Origin: Atherix ibis
Lineage: Eukaryota; Arthropoda; Insecta; Diptera; Athericidae
Direction: 5' to 3'
Length of the DNA stretch: 64,000 nucleotides
Assembly: GCA_958298945.1 (NCBI GenBank)
Contig: OY282605.1
Location: forward strand, 115,192,267-115,256,266
The position numbers and the translations under genes were made by a program. Below, piece by piece: positions 1-11,504 of this stretch; positions within the stretch are counted from its first letter, which is position 1, and each line of letters begins with the position of its first letter. The notes below the pieces were generated by a model. It was given only the letters and a program-made list of their open reading frames with translations. It did not search any database and was not told where the DNA came from.

Positions 1-299
1 ATTTTCGTTGATTTCCTTTTTATACATTTTTTAAATTTATTTAATATTTTTTATTGAGAATTTTATTAATAAAAATATTTTTCTTCACAAATATTTTTAT
101 TATTAAAATTTGTAATATTTTTATCATCAAATTTTTATGAACTGTACAATTTTGTTATAAATATTTTGTTACAAAAAAAAATTTTTTTTTTTAAATATTG
201 TATATAATTTTTAGTATATTTTACAGATGGTTTTTTTAAATATAAAAAGCTTTAAAGAAAATAAATTATTATCCGATTTGGGCTAAGGAAAAGAAAGTG
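1..299. other. AT-rich sequence, no gene seen
   Basis: Long A/T runs with no coding signal, repeat homology to the rest of the window or RNA gene that I could recognise. Confidence 0.6.
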
Positions 300-1105
300 C
301 AATTAAATGCACATTAATTCAGATTTCAGTCATTAGACTCGATCCTTGTGAGTTAATTTTTGATGACTCTTAAAGACATTTCGACCAGTAATTCGGCCAT
401 TACTTAATGATTGTTGATTTTTAAATTCCTTATAGTTTAAAGGCTGTTTGTATAACTACGATTTGATATGGAAATGAAGGTCTACAAAAGACTTTTAGCA
501 GGTCTCAGTCTTTTTGAAGTAGTTTTTAATGGGTTCTTCGCACATTTCGGGTTGTAATTCGGCGCTTAAGTCCTACAAGAAAAAGTCCAACAACGTCAAA
601 TTACACGATCTTGGTGGTCAACGAACATCATCAAATTTCGTGCAATAAAGTCAAAAATTCTTGTTTTTTGTGACTTTTGACGTTGTCTTGTTGGAATCAT
701 ATGTGGTCCAAATTATTATCTTCAGTCTATTATTATTTATTTTCAAAGAAATGTCTACACATATTAGATAGCCACCTTCTCGCTGATACAATGGCTTTTC
801 TGCAATCACTTAAGGCTTTTCAAAGCCTCATATTTAGAAATTTTGTTTGTTGACGTATTTACCGAGTGAGAAATGAACCTCATCACTAAAGAAAATAGTC
901 TCCTATTGCGGCGGGAAATGTGGCTACGGCAGACTCACCACTTTTGTCGAAAGTGTTTACAATTTGAACGCGTTTTTTTGATAGTTAAGGAATACATTAT
1001 GCCAAACCTTTGTCTAAACAAATGCTACGTTGGATGACACACATGTGCGACAGCTGCCAAATGACAGGACTATACTTTCCAAAACACGAAATAGATAACC
1101 AGATA
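300..1105 (-). mobile_element. Decayed DD41D (rosa-like) Tc1/mariner element
   Basis: On the minus strand, translation in shifting frames gives the first catalytic block (FSDEVHFSLGKYVN, about 845-900) and the last one (PPRSCNLTLLDFF, about 580-625), typical of DD41D transposases. The frame is broken by stops and shifts. The right end (1045-1105) carries a terminal sequence with a 'GACAGCTG' block and 'ATAACC' that recurs near 1625, 6320 and 29320, so this is one of several copies of the same family. It is not functional. Boundaries are approximate. Confidence 0.6.
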
Positions 1106-1239
1106 TAATATTATATTACTAGTTATATTTTAAACTGAAATGTCCTTTTAACTTTTAAAATAGTTTTTCTTTAAAAGCCAAAAATATCCTTTTCCTCTTT
1201 ATGATTGGAGCATAATTAAAATTTTCAAAAATTTCAGAG

Positions 1240-1625
1240 ATCTCCTTCTTATTTATAATTAGCCAATGACAACAACAGACATTGGTTCGCGAATGCAATT
1301 CGTGGTGCCCCTTTACACTCATTTGTGGATTTTAGAGCCCTATGTGAGGTAATTTTGCTTATTGATATATTGACCGAGTGTGAAATGAGCCTCATCGCTG
1401 TCTCTTAAAGCGCGAAACGTGGCGATGGCAGAATCACCAATTTTGAAAAAAGTTTTACTATTTCAACGCATTGTTTGGTGGTTAAATAATTCATAACATC
1501 AAATTGCAAAAAAAACATTAATTCAATCTATTAAATGAAATAAATGCCGCTCTGGAATATGTTTGGCAACTGTCAAATGACACGGCTGTGTTTTCTGAAC
1601 AACAAAATGAATAACCCTGTATCTG
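1240..1625 (-). mobile_element. Second, shorter copy of the same DD41D family
   Basis: The minus strand near 1370-1405 reads DSDEAHFTLGQY, the first catalytic block of a DD41D transposase. The right end (1560-1625) has the same terminal sequence as the copy ending at 1105, including 'CAAAATGAATAACCCTGTA'. The 3' part of the transposase is missing. It is a dead relic with approximate ends. Confidence 0.55.
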
Positions 1626-2385
1626 ATTAAAATTAAAAACAATATTATTTATTCATAATTAAATGCAGCACTCATTATTATCGAACACGTTCTAAAGTTT
1701 GGTGGTATTTTATTATCTGGTGGCGTTAAGCAGAATCCTTTTAATCACTTTATAGGCGCACAAATGCACAGAATAGCAATATAAAAATTACATATGCATT
1801 TTGGTTTTTCATCTTGGATTATGCGATTGTCAGCGATGATAAATATTTTTAAAGGAGTTATTTCAAAAATATAAAACTGAGACTGTATATGATTTTTATT
1901 TATTACATTAAAATTGAAGCATATGTAAAAATAAAAAGAATGATAAGGAAAGGGCACGGCACATTGCACAAGAGCACAACCAAAAAACCCCCAACAAGAT
2001 GTTACTGACACTGTCCTATTGTTTTTGGTTTAGTACACTTATTGCGGTGTTTAAAAATATGACTTAAACATTTTGACAGCTTTTTCTAATCAGTTCTGCT
2101 ATGGTTTGAATCTTAGATTATAGAACTTTTAAAATACATTCGAAAAAAGTGACATGCTTGAAAAATTACAGATATTTATTTCTGACAAAATATTTGATTG
2201 TTTTACATAAAAGACTAATATTTTGTTACTTTGCGAATAAAACTATTTATAAAAATGGATGAATTTATTCTTACTTGTTCGAAAATACATAATAAAATAT
2301 TTAATAAACGTAAATTTGAAATTTAATTTTCTGATATTTGATCAAATTAAAAATATATAAAAAAGCTTAAATTTGCACAGTGCTT
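1626..2385. other. No gene recognised
   Basis: AT-rich sequence. The 88-codon open frame on the minus strand at 1745-2011 has no recognisable domain and biased low-complexity composition, so it was not called as a gene. Confidence 0.5.
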
Positions 2386-2672
2386 CTGTATGCTACCATA
2401 ATATGGAGAATGACGTTTAAAAATCATCCGAAAGTCTACAAAATAAATGAAAAACTGAAAATACGATTCCAATTAAATTCAAACGAATATAAAAAAATAT
2501 ATCTTTGAAATAGATAATTAATGACAATTTTGAAAATTAGAAAATTCCAATTACGAAATAAAAATTTCTGCACTTAATTTTCCGGAATATGTTTAATCGA
2601 AGGTTTAAGTCATGTACCCTGCAATGGTCGGCCATCTTGCAAGTGAACTGAACAAGATGGCCTTAGCAATGG
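2386..2672 (-). repeat. Dispersed repeat A, copy 1
   Basis: Shares ordered blocks with 3182-3695 (same orientation) and with 11505-11880 and 50341-50760 (opposite orientation): 'ATGCTACCATAATATGGAGA', 'CGAAAGTCTACAAAAT', 'GACAATTTTGAAAATTAGAA' and 'CTGCAATGGTCGGCCATCTT'. It ends in a perfect 10-bp stem hairpin (GGCCATCTTG ... CAAGATGGCC, about 2631-2663). No coding capacity was seen. It could be a MITE or the end of a larger element. Confidence 0.6.
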
Positions 2673-3181
2673 CATCTACCGTTTCCGTAACTACATATTG
2701 TGTTAGAACCTATAATTTATACATATTCGGTTAAAATTTAGATTTAAAATTAATTAACGAAAACGAATATTAAAATATGTTCCCCTAAATTTTTCATACA
2801 CACACTTAAAGTACACCGGGACTGAACTATTTTCCGATAAACATTGAATTGTCACAATCGCATTTGTTTACATTTATTCAACCACGAAATTTTCACTTTT
2901 TAACCGCTTTGTCGGCTGAATAAATAATTAAAAGGCATTTAAACACATTACTAAATGTATTTTTGTTAGTTTCTCTAATAAAAATAAAGATGTCAACTTA
3001 CCGAAGGAAAGAGATTACCGATTTCCGCATGTTGCTGTATAACTAGCAATTATTAACATAACACTTGATAATCGGGAATAAAAAAATCATATTCATTTGC
3101 ATCAAGAATGATTTAAACCACACTTTAAATTGAACTTCACGTTTTCTATCAAAATCACTAATCTAAAAAAAAATTAAAGGA

Positions 3182-3695
3182 TGCAAGCATTTCGGTATGC
3201 TACCGTTTCATAAAACTCTACGAAAGTCTACAAAATTGAGGCGCTGGATATTTACAAAATAAATAACAAATCTAAAATTCAATTACATTTAATACCAAAA
3301 GGTTGGAAAAGAATAAATGTTGCCTTCTGTCGTGTTTAAAGTATATTTTTGTTTTACGTAAATTAGATGTTAGTTGGTGTCATGTTTACATAAAAAAATC
3401 TACACAAATTTATGCAAGCAGTACGAATTCTCGCCACTTTTGGAATTATTCAGACAGAAAATTGCGTATAAATATACGAAAATCTAACATTAGGGCCTAT
3501 CCAGGTAAATGAAAATAGATAATTGATGACAATTTTGAAAATTAGAAAATTCGCATTACGAAAACTCAATGACAATGGGTGTCATATCTACCTAAAAATT
3601 TCTGCACATAATTCTCCGGAATTTCTTTAATCTAAGCTTTGAATCATACACTCTGCAATGGTCGGCCATCTTGCAAGTGAACTGAGCAAGATGGC
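3182..3695 (-). repeat. Dispersed repeat A, copy 2 (longest)
   Basis: The fullest copy of repeat A. It begins near the 'TTCGGTATGCTACCGTTTCA' block, passes through 'AAAAAATCTACACAAATTTA' and 'TATACGAAAATCT', and ends in the same hairpin-bearing tail as copy 1 (GGCCATCTTG ... CAAGATGGC). A 69-codon open frame at 3303-3512 falls inside but is disrupted in the other copies and shows no domain, so it is not called as a gene. Confidence 0.6.
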
Positions 3696-3721
3696 TGATT
3701 TTTGAAAATATTTTATTTATA

Positions 3722-4656
3722 TAGGGTTTTCCAGAAGGAGTGATATAGATTTTTTTTTTTTTTAAAACACAATTGTTAAGGAAATTCAAATGTTTTTTAT
3801 TTAATGTGAAGTACAATCGATACAATTAAGTTCTGAATTAAACGTCATTCGCATAGCCTTCACGACTTCTTTTGCAGGAACGAATTCGATGAACCCAATT
3901 TTCAAGCACTTTTTTCACTGTCATGAATAGCCCGTTCAATATTGACTTCTAAAGCTTGAAGAGAGTCTGGCTTATTGCTAAAGACCAATGACTTCAAATA
4001 ACCCCACAAGAAATAGTCTAATGGTGTTAAATCACAACTTCTTGGAGGCCATTCAGTGTCACAATTTCTTGAAATAATCGAATCTCCAAACTTTTCTCGC
4101 AATAATTCGGTTGTTGCACGTGCTGTGTGGCACGTAGCCCCGTCTTATTGAAACTAGATGTTGTCAAGATCAACTTCTTCCAATTTCAGCCATAAAAAGT
4201 TGGTTATCATCGATCTATACCGCTCTCCATTGACAATAACGGTGTTACCAGTTTCATTTCGAAAGAAGTACGGACCGATGATTCCACCAGACCAAAAACC
4301 ACACCAATTTGTCAATTTAGGTGAATGTAATGGGTGTTCATGAATAATTTGTGGATTTTCTTCACACCAGAATCGTCAGTTTTGTTTATTTACCGCACCA
4401 CTCAGATGAAAGTGAGCGCACGAAAAGTTGCAATTGGAGAACGATTAATTTGATAATAAAATTGAATAATTTGTAAACGTTGTTCTTGCGTATATCTTTC
4501 TGTTGTAAACGTTACTGAATACAATAACAAGAACGTTGTTCTTACGTATATAAATTGTAAACATTACTGAATACAATGAAAAAAGATACATCATGACATA
4601 TTACAAATGGCCGAAACGTCACTTAGAAATCATATCACTCTTATTGGAAAACCCTA
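3722..4656 (-). mobile_element. Internally deleted DD41D Tc1/mariner with intact TIRs
   Basis: Terminal inverted repeats of about 26 bp are visible: AGGGTTTTCCAGAAGGAGTG at the left, and its complement ending in GGAAAACCCT at the right, next to TA. Between them the minus strand encodes the C-terminal catalytic part of a transposase: a D-G-A-T block near 4110-4140, then the frame 4102-3902 with WPPRSCDLTPLDYFLWG. Counting from D of 'DGA' to D of 'PLDYF' gives 41 intervening residues, which defines DD41D. A region near 4380-4400 matches the first catalytic block area (VNKQN-like). The frame is broken and the N-terminus is missing, so it could only move if supplied with transposase. Confidence 0.75.
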
Positions 4657-4659
4657 TAT

Positions 4660-5999
4660 GAAACCACTTGCAAGAGAAAACTGTTGACGTAGATACTTTG
4701 TTTACAATGGTTCTACAACTTTAAACTTTTTTTATAAATTGATTAGCGTCGGAATCTTGATTATGGAGTATAAGGGTAGATAATTGAAGCGCCAAGTTGA
4801 AGCCAAAAACCGAATATAATCTTAAAGCTACTCGTACATGCACACTGCACAAAGGCATCACTTTCAGATAGGGGCAATTTTATATATTGGCGTACATTTT
4901 TAAAAAATAGTCGAAGATATTTAAATAAATTAAAGCCAAATAAAGCTTTTTTTTTTGCTAAGAATTCATTTATTTGTATATAAAAGTTTACATTTCAAAA
5001 CAAGAAATAGAACTTTTATTTTTCTGATTAAATTCTTAAAATAGATCAACATTTTAAATAGGATCATTCAATTATTTTTATGATAAGAAATTTACTCACA
5101 TTGTTTCCCAATGGAAAAAGCCTAAGGTTTGTGCTGGAATATTACGAGTATATAAGCATTGAGTTATAATATTATGTATATTAATACTCACTGACAAGAG
5201 TATAAAAATTCATTCATTCAAAATTATATTCTTATCATTTTTAAAATAATAGTCGAAGTTATTTAAATTAATTAAAGCCAAATAAAACATATTTCCCAGA
5301 CACCATATATAGATTTATATGTTAACATATAATATACACGTATGAAAATTGAACATGAATAGGTATAATATTTGACTATATGAAAATATAAAACCACAAA
5401 AACCCCCATCGGAAACTAATCAGACTAAACCACTTTTTAACTTAATATTTCATTTTCTGTAAATATTTCAATATATTTTAAATTATTAAGTTTATTTTTT
5501 ACATAAATATGCAGTTTTACCTCACTTTTTATAATAACCTCCCTTTTAAAAACCACGATATTAAAAAATAGAAACCGCAAGTTTCGATTGTTCACATTCG
5601 AAATGTTAAAACTATAAATTGAAGGAAAAATAAGCTCCGCTGAGCAAAAATGTGGTTTTTAGTTCGATGAGTAGAAAAATAGATGTCAGGCACATCTGCA
5701 AAGAAACGATTTTTATCAACTTTTTTTTGTTTTTTTATGATCCAAAGTATTTAATAATTTTTTAAAGTAAAATTTTAACTTTTTTCAATTTAAAAGCGTT
5801 TATTATATATTAAAATAATGGTAAGAGTTTTTTCGATTCAATAAAATTCGTATACAAATAGGGCGATTGTCTATCCTTATACTCAATAATCTAAGGTCGG
5901 AATTGTATGACTGCCTAGTTAAAATTAATCCCATCACTGTAAATATGACAAAAAAAAACATTATTATATAATTTTTTTTAAATTGGGTGTAATTAATTT
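4660..5999. other. AT-rich sequence with a short direct repeat
   Basis: No gene seen. A block of about 50 bp at 4907-4957 ('ATAGTCGAAGATATTTAAAT...' then 'TTAAAGCCAAATAAA') recurs in direct orientation at 5245-5293, about 338 bp downstream. The 93-codon minus frame at 5803-6084 overlaps a transposon relic and is not called. Confidence 0.45.
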
Positions 6000-6320
6000 T
6001 AATTATAATAATTTTTTGCGCAGCCCCACAAGAATTGTTGAACAGCGTTAAAAAAGCACGCTCTTTGAGGTGAATTGACATCATCGAATCTCGAAATTAT
6101 GCGCAAAAATGTAAATTTTGTTCGCAAAAATGACTATATCAAACTCACCACTTTTGAATAAAGGTTTTACAATTTTCACGCTATGTTTAGTATTTTAAAC
6201 ACTTCATATTGTAAAATGCCAAACGCTAAAATAAGCAAAGACTATATTGGATAAAATAAATGTTTGACAGCTGTCAAATATCGGAGCTATATTTTATGTA
6301 TCAAAAATGAATGATGCTGT
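6000..6320 (-). mobile_element. Terminal fragment of a DD41D element
   Basis: The minus strand near 6025-6085 reads DDVNSPQRACFF, a decayed form of the block before the third catalytic aspartate. The right end (6255-6320) carries the same terminal sequence ('GACAGCTGTCAAAT', 'AAAAATGAATGATGCTGTA') as the copies ending at 1105, 1625 and 29330. Confidence 0.5.
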
Positions 6321-6633
6321 ATCTTTATTATGATTAGCATAATAATTTTACTACAATAAAAAGTTTAAATATTTAAAAACTTTTTTTTTCATTGTTATGA
6401 TGATAGCTTTGAAAAGTTTGCACTCCAAAGATAATGGCATATATTCGAATACTGTTATAGCCGATCCAAAGGGAGTTATTTAAAATTTAATGAATTGTCT
6501 TTTGTTATAAAAAGTCTCTTGACTCTTCTTACAAATTGTCTTATTTTATTCATTTTTTATTTTGATAATCACATCGATTTAAAGCAATTGTATCTAATTT
6601 TTAATAATAACAATAAAAATTCATTTTTCTGCG

Positions 6634-6726
6634 GCCAAGGTGTCCCCTGGAGCGACTAGTTCTCATTTGATCAGCGAAGTTAAGCTCATTCGATTGATGA
6701 CAGTTTGCGAACACCGCGTGTCGCAG
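6634..6726 (+). pseudogene. 5S rRNA-like fragment (pseudogene or 5S-derived SINE head)
   Basis: Starts with GCCAAGG like an insect 5S gene. It keeps a block resembling the 5S internal control region (AGTTCTCATTTGATCAGCGA followed by AGTTAAGC), then after an apparent deletion of roughly 25 nt a segment resembling the 3' part (GATTGATGACAGTTTG then CGAACACCGCGTGT). Order and spacing fit a 5S gene shortened from about 120 to 93 nt. It is locally GC-richer than its surroundings. The 65 bp downstream are GC-richer than background and unassigned, so a 5S-derived SINE is possible. The identification is from recognition of the conserved 5S sequence, not an alignment. Confidence 0.6.
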
Positions 6727-6791
6727 AATTACAGGCGCAAAATGGCATTTAAGTGTCGTGCCGCTTAGAAGTCAGAATTCAGTACTAATGC

Positions 6792-7600
6792 TACAGGGTG
6801 GGTCAACGTGGACTGACTGATTTAATAGGCACATAACTTTTGTATTTTTAAATGTTTTTATTTGTTTTGTTTTTTAATTAAAGTATAAATTATTAATTTT
6901 TTTTAATCTAAGCGTGAAAAATAATATCCAAAAAATGATGGTAGTTAATAGCTCTTTCTAAAGCATTTGGTATTATGGTGCGCAACGTTTCTGACTCCAA
7001 ATTCGCAATTTCTGCTTTAGTTCCCGAATGTTTCGTGGTTTGGTCACGTTAACGCGTTCCTTCAAGAAACCCCACAAAAAAAATCAGAAGCCGTCAAATC
7101 TGGCCAAGCGAAATTTTCATTTTTTGAAATTATGCGGTTATCGAAAAGTTCTCGAAGAATCGCCATTTCGTGGTATGATCTGTAGCGCCATCTTGCTGGA
7201 ACCATATGCCAGGGTTATTCAGAACTGCCGTATGTAAAAAAAATTCTACTATGATCCGGTATATCGTCTTACATTTGTATGGATAAATTTCCATGCCGCA
7301 ATCTTAATGAATCTTTTGGCATATTGTAACCGTTGTGCTGCATCCCTCGACAATAATTCTACAGCCAATTGAATTTTGTATGGTATCATCGTCAGATCAA
7401 GTTATAAAATGCGTCGTAGCGATATTTTTTGGAGATGCCCAATTGAGTAGCTGGTTCTGGAGACGCCCAACTGGCACTTTCGCATACAGCCTCCACAACT
7501 TGTTCATTGCTACCAGGTCGATTAAAATATGTTCGTGGCTCATAAAACACTCCAATACGATCCTCAAAACGGTTTAGTAAGTTTCTTATCATTTTTAAAA
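6792..7600 (-). mobile_element. Decayed DD41D-like element
   Basis: The left terminal sequence 'AGGGTGGGTCAACGTGGACT' recurs in decayed form at 9271. The minus strand at 7040-7205 reads FDNRIISKNENFAWPDLTASDFF, a broken version of the third catalytic block. 7592-7392 reads ASPEPATQLGIS, matching the helix-turn-helix region of the same transposase type. The middle is missing and frames are shifted, so it is a relic. Open frames on the plus strand here are shadows. Confidence 0.55.
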
Positions 7601-9265
7601 ATAAAAAAAATTATTTGCATTTTAAATCAGTCAATCCAATTTGAAATGATAGCAAACAAACAAATAAACAAAAATTCATTTGATGTGCGACATTTACTCT
7701 TTTTGATTATTAACACATACGATGAAGAATTTTCTTTACTATTTACACTGTGAAGATGTTTACTAGGAGAAGGATCTTTGTTTTTGAATATCTAAGAACA
7801 AGAAAATATAAATACTAGATTATTTTTAGTAAAAAAGGAATAGAAAACTTGGATAGATAGATTTTCATTTTCTTCTTTTTTGATAAGTTTGATTGATGAG
7901 CAAGCTTAATGTATGTAACATCATTTATTTTTGTTCACAATACTTGTAAACATGTTTATGATGATAAAATCGAAACCATTCTTTTATATACATTCTCCTA
8001 TATTTATATCAATTCTTCAACCAAAGACAAAGTTCTGCTGAAATTAAATTTACTTAGTAATTGCATTTACTCAACTTTAATTAATTATTTCAAAAGAGTA
8101 TCAGCTCATGTATATTCGAAAAGTTTATTTTCGAAAAACAATTTATTAGCACAATACAAACGAATTAATAATTAGGGCGTACTACGTATATTATACAATT
8201 AAATTTAAGTTAAAAAGAAAAAAAAATTAAACAATTACAGAATCAAAAAAAAAAAAAAATCAAAAAAATATGGAGAGTAAGAAAAATAATGTCAAGGGAA
8301 TCTTTTGAAGAGTTTTCACTTACAATTAGTCTACAAGAGTGTATGATGTCCTTTAAGGCATTGAGTACAGCATCTTCTAAATCGTTTGTGGACATAATCA
8401 TATGCATACATATGTTTACATACATACAAGTACGTTCTGTTTATAGTTAAATATCCTTTAAGAAATTATTTCATATCTGAAAGTAAGTTAAATTTTTCTG
8501 TGTATATGTTATCGTATTTGTAATGCTTTTTAGATGTTTTAATAGGAAATTTTCTTTAACATTTCTATGCCAAAAATTCAATTATACAAATTTATATTAA
8601 TAGGAGATTCTCGAATATGTAAATAGATATAGCCTTAATTGAACTGTACTTCGAATGGTTTGAATTTTGAGGCTACGTCAGCAATTTTCAGAAATTCGTA
8701 AGGCCCTCTCAGTAGAGTCAATTATTTTCTTCCTTTTTATTTTTATATTCAGAGGAAAATTTCTTTTCTATCGTACAGTAGCCTATTCTATTCACATTTT
8801 ACTGGTTAGCTATTTTTCCAAAGAATTGAACAATGAAGGCAAATCCGTTTAACTTACGAGTGTGTAAACTTAATTTTGAAAAGGTATCCACAGGATCAAT
8901 TTACGAATACTATTTACCATTCACTGTAAATAAAAACGATTCCATCGAATAAATCACATCCGAATGAGCCTAGAAATTAATCAACATTAACTGACAATCA
9001 TTTACTATTTTTGGCATACAAACGATAAAGTTTCAAAATGTGAATAAACAATTCGATTCTTGGTATTTGCAATTCAGTTTTGTGAATAGAGAACAAAAAC
9101 ACTAAATCTACTACTAAGGGTTGTTTTGAAAATCACATTTATTTTTTTGGCTATTCATAATGGATTTGCATACAATTTCGAAGGATATTCTTCTATTATA
9201 ATAATGCCTACATCTTACCCCATCGATCACATCACTTCAAATTATTGAATACGATTTCAAGTAAG
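7601..9265. other. No gene recognised
   Basis: Moderately AT-rich sequence with several 60-90 codon open frames (7909-8175 +, 8243-8425 -, 8667-8852 +). None shows a domain, signal or repeat homology that I can support. Confidence 0.5.
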
Positions 9266-9720
9266 TATTAAGGTGGGCCAACTTGGACTGACTTGGCATA
9301 TTGTAGGTGTTATGCTAGCGTCGCACTATCTAAACAGGTCTGATCTCTTGTTGGTATGTAAGGTTCTTTAGAAATGTGCTAGAGGCCATTTTAAAGCGCT
9401 ATCACAGTCGTGGCGCTTTACCTACAAACAAATAAATAAAATTTTTAACAAAATAACTTGACAAAAAACCCAGCTTCTATGTGCGATGTCTTGTGGAGGT
9501 TCACAAGACTTTCAGTGACATTTTAACCCATCGCAGAAAAATTCACGGATGAATGTAAGGTCCTAAGATGGTCAGGCTTTGGTCTACAAAATTATTCACT
9601 ATACGATAAATAGTGCTTCATAATAATTGCTCCGTGTCTACTCCCTATAACTGTCAAATACCAACTGACAGAATAAGAGCGTAACAATCACGTTTTTTTT
9701 CCTGCGTCGGTGAAAATCTC
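9266..9720. mobile_element. Possible remnant carrying the 6.8-kb element's terminus
   Basis: The start 'GGTGGGCCAACTTGGACTGA' matches the terminus at 6795. The following 450 bp is GC-richer than its flanks but gives no readable transposase. Weak call. Confidence 0.35.
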
Positions 9721-9839
9721 AAAAGACATTAAGAAGACTCCTTTTATTAGTGTGGGACTCTAATACACATTTTCGATTAAAATCGACTAATGACTTATAT
9801 TTATTTAAATTTATTGTACTTTTAATAAATTGTCTTCGA

Positions 9840-10205
9840 GATTGCTACTCTACTAATTCGTGAGGTTTGGTCCTTTTAAGACGACGTACCTTGTTGATCA
9901 CAAATAGAATTAATTTACAAATAACGTTGGATATCTTTGTTTTTTATGTACCATAGAACATTTACTATCTCACGTAGTACTTCATTTTGGAACCTTTCTA
10001 TTATTTCTATACTGGATTTGCTTGTACAACCCCATAGTTGGATACCGTACATGTTAGTTAAGATTTTATTCTACGTTGAAAGCTCAGAGGTTCTCCCCAG
10101 CAACCAATACAATTTTCTATATTTATTATTGAGTTCATCTTTTTTTCTTTTTTACATGCTTTTTCCACTTAAGTTTGGTATTAAGAGTCATACCTAGATA
10201 CTAAG
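9840..10205 (-). mobile_element. Jockey-like LINE fragment (RT C-terminal region)
   Basis: Minus-strand translation of about 10135-9935 gives NKYRKLYWLLGRTSELS, a stop, then NMYGIQLWGCTSKSSIEI and IERFQNEVLREIVN. This is the region downstream of the RT palm in jockey-type non-LTR retrotransposons. It is interrupted by at least one stop and lacks the catalytic palm. Related fragments lie at 22740, 49150 and 58700. Confidence 0.7.
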
Positions 10206-10230
10206 CCGTATTGGCATAAGGTACAATATA

Positions 10231-10411
10231 CGAGGTCTGTTCCAAAAGTATCGCGAATTTTGATTTTCCGCGGGTTACGTATATTCGATGTTCGATTTTT
10301 TTATGTCGTTATGTTGGTACTCATGTCTCTCACTAATGCCGACAAGTTCGGCCATTTTGAATGTGCAGTTAATTTTTGACAGCTGCTTTGCTTGCACGTG
10401 TTTTGGCTCGT
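10231..10411 (+). mobile_element. Mariner 5' end fragment (family of 48347-49141)
   Basis: Begins after TA with the terminal inverted repeat CGAGGTCTGTTCCAAAAGTA and continues through 'CTCATGTCTCTCACT' and 'TTTTGACAGCTGCTTTGCTT', collinear with 48347-48508. It stops abruptly at about 10411, where LINE sequence of the opposite orientation starts. Confidence 0.7.
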
Positions 10412-10575
10412 CTTTTTTAAGCTCTTTATGCCACACTTTGTCAAATGCTTGCGCTCCTTCCACGAAGATTGCTTGACACACCTCTTCCTCTTCTAGTGCC
10501 TTTTCCATTTTATTTGTAATTCTATGTTCTTGATCTATAGTGGAATGTTTTTCTCTGATTAGTTGGGATGAGATC
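10412..10575 (-). mobile_element. Jockey-like reverse transcriptase fragment
   Basis: The minus strand reads REKHSTIDQEHRITNK, then MEKALEEEEVCQAIFVEG and AQAFDKVWHKELKK. The HST motif and the 'F..(V)..AFDKVWH' motif belong to the RT palm of jockey-clade LINEs. The usual aspartate before V-A-Q is replaced (VEGAQAFDKVW). It joins mariner sequence at 10411 and a DD41D relic beyond about 10650. Confidence 0.7.
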
Positions 10576-10649
10576 TATTTCTTGATGATAGGTAGAATCT
10601 TTCTGAGGAACGTGGAAACTTCGTCTGCAATAAGTTCCTTGATTTAACT

Positions 10650-10925
10650 GGTGTGTGGTAAGTTTTGTTGGAATCGGAATTTTTTTATGTACATCTCGTC
10701 CAATTGAGCTCAAAAAAATCCACTATCATCGCTCCATACCTCTCGCCATTGAGAGTTACTTTCTCGCCAGTCTTATTTCGAAAGCAGTGGGACCTTAGAA
10801 TAAGACCAAAATCCTGAAACTGTAGAGATTGCTTTTCGTCCCACATCTGAAAATTTTCATTGTTTACATAGCTATTCTTTCAAAAATACGCTTTGTCGGT
10901 GTGGATGAATTTTTCACCAAATCTA
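10650..10925 (-). mobile_element. DD41D transposase relic
   Basis: Minus-strand reading gives IHTDKAYF, then YVNNENFQMWDEKQSL, QDFGLILRSHCFRNKTGEKV and TLNGERYGAMI. These are the first catalytic block and the following 'NGxRYxxM' block of a DD41D transposase. A stop follows the first block. No termini were identified. Confidence 0.55.
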
Positions 10926-10984
10926 GGATCCGTTTCCAATTGCTACATGATTAATTTCGTGTTTATAACAGAGCACAAAAGTAT

Positions 10985-11375
10985 AGAGTGTCCCAAACTT
11001 CACGCAAGATTTGAATTTTACGCCATTTTTTCGGTAAAATGTAACCGACGTAAGACAGCGTGACAGCTGACAGTTTAGGGTTATTAAAAATGGAGCGCTA
11101 CACAAAAGAATAACACGTTCTTATTGTTGAGCAATATTTTGAAAATAAAGAAGTTTTCGCAGCTGCAGTTCGAATTTTTCGAAAAAAGTTAGCGTATTTG
11201 GGGTTTAGCAAATTCACGAGTGATTGTTGAGATTCAAATGTATCCACAACGTGTTACTATTTGGTGCGGATTTTTTGCTGGAGGCATCATCGGACCATTG
11301 TTCTTCGAAACTGCAGCTGGTCAGGCAATAAGAGTTAATGGTGCTCGCTATCGCGACATTAAACTCTAATTATTT
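10985..11375 (+). mobile_element. Internally deleted DD41D relic
   Basis: The plus strand starts with a terminus-like 'AGTGTCCCAAACTTCACGCA', then MERYTKE-stop-HVLIVEQYFENKEVFAAAV (the DUF4817-type N-terminal helix-turn-helix). It jumps to HPQRV-TIWCGFFAGGIIGPLF and NGARYRDI (11240-11365). The catalytic core between and after these blocks is missing. Confidence 0.55.
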
Positions 11376-11504
11376 TTAAGCCTAAACAATTAAAAACAAT
11401 TAGGCTTTTTTTAGCCTAAAACTTGCCAGAGAAACAATTCAATTACTGTTTCACTCATTTACTTCCCGCGTGCAGTTTGGAGACCCCCTTAAATTAAAGA
11501 ATAC

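Noticed and set aside
7028..7577. Plus-strand open frames
   Set aside because: They are antisense to readable minus-strand DD41D transposase blocks.
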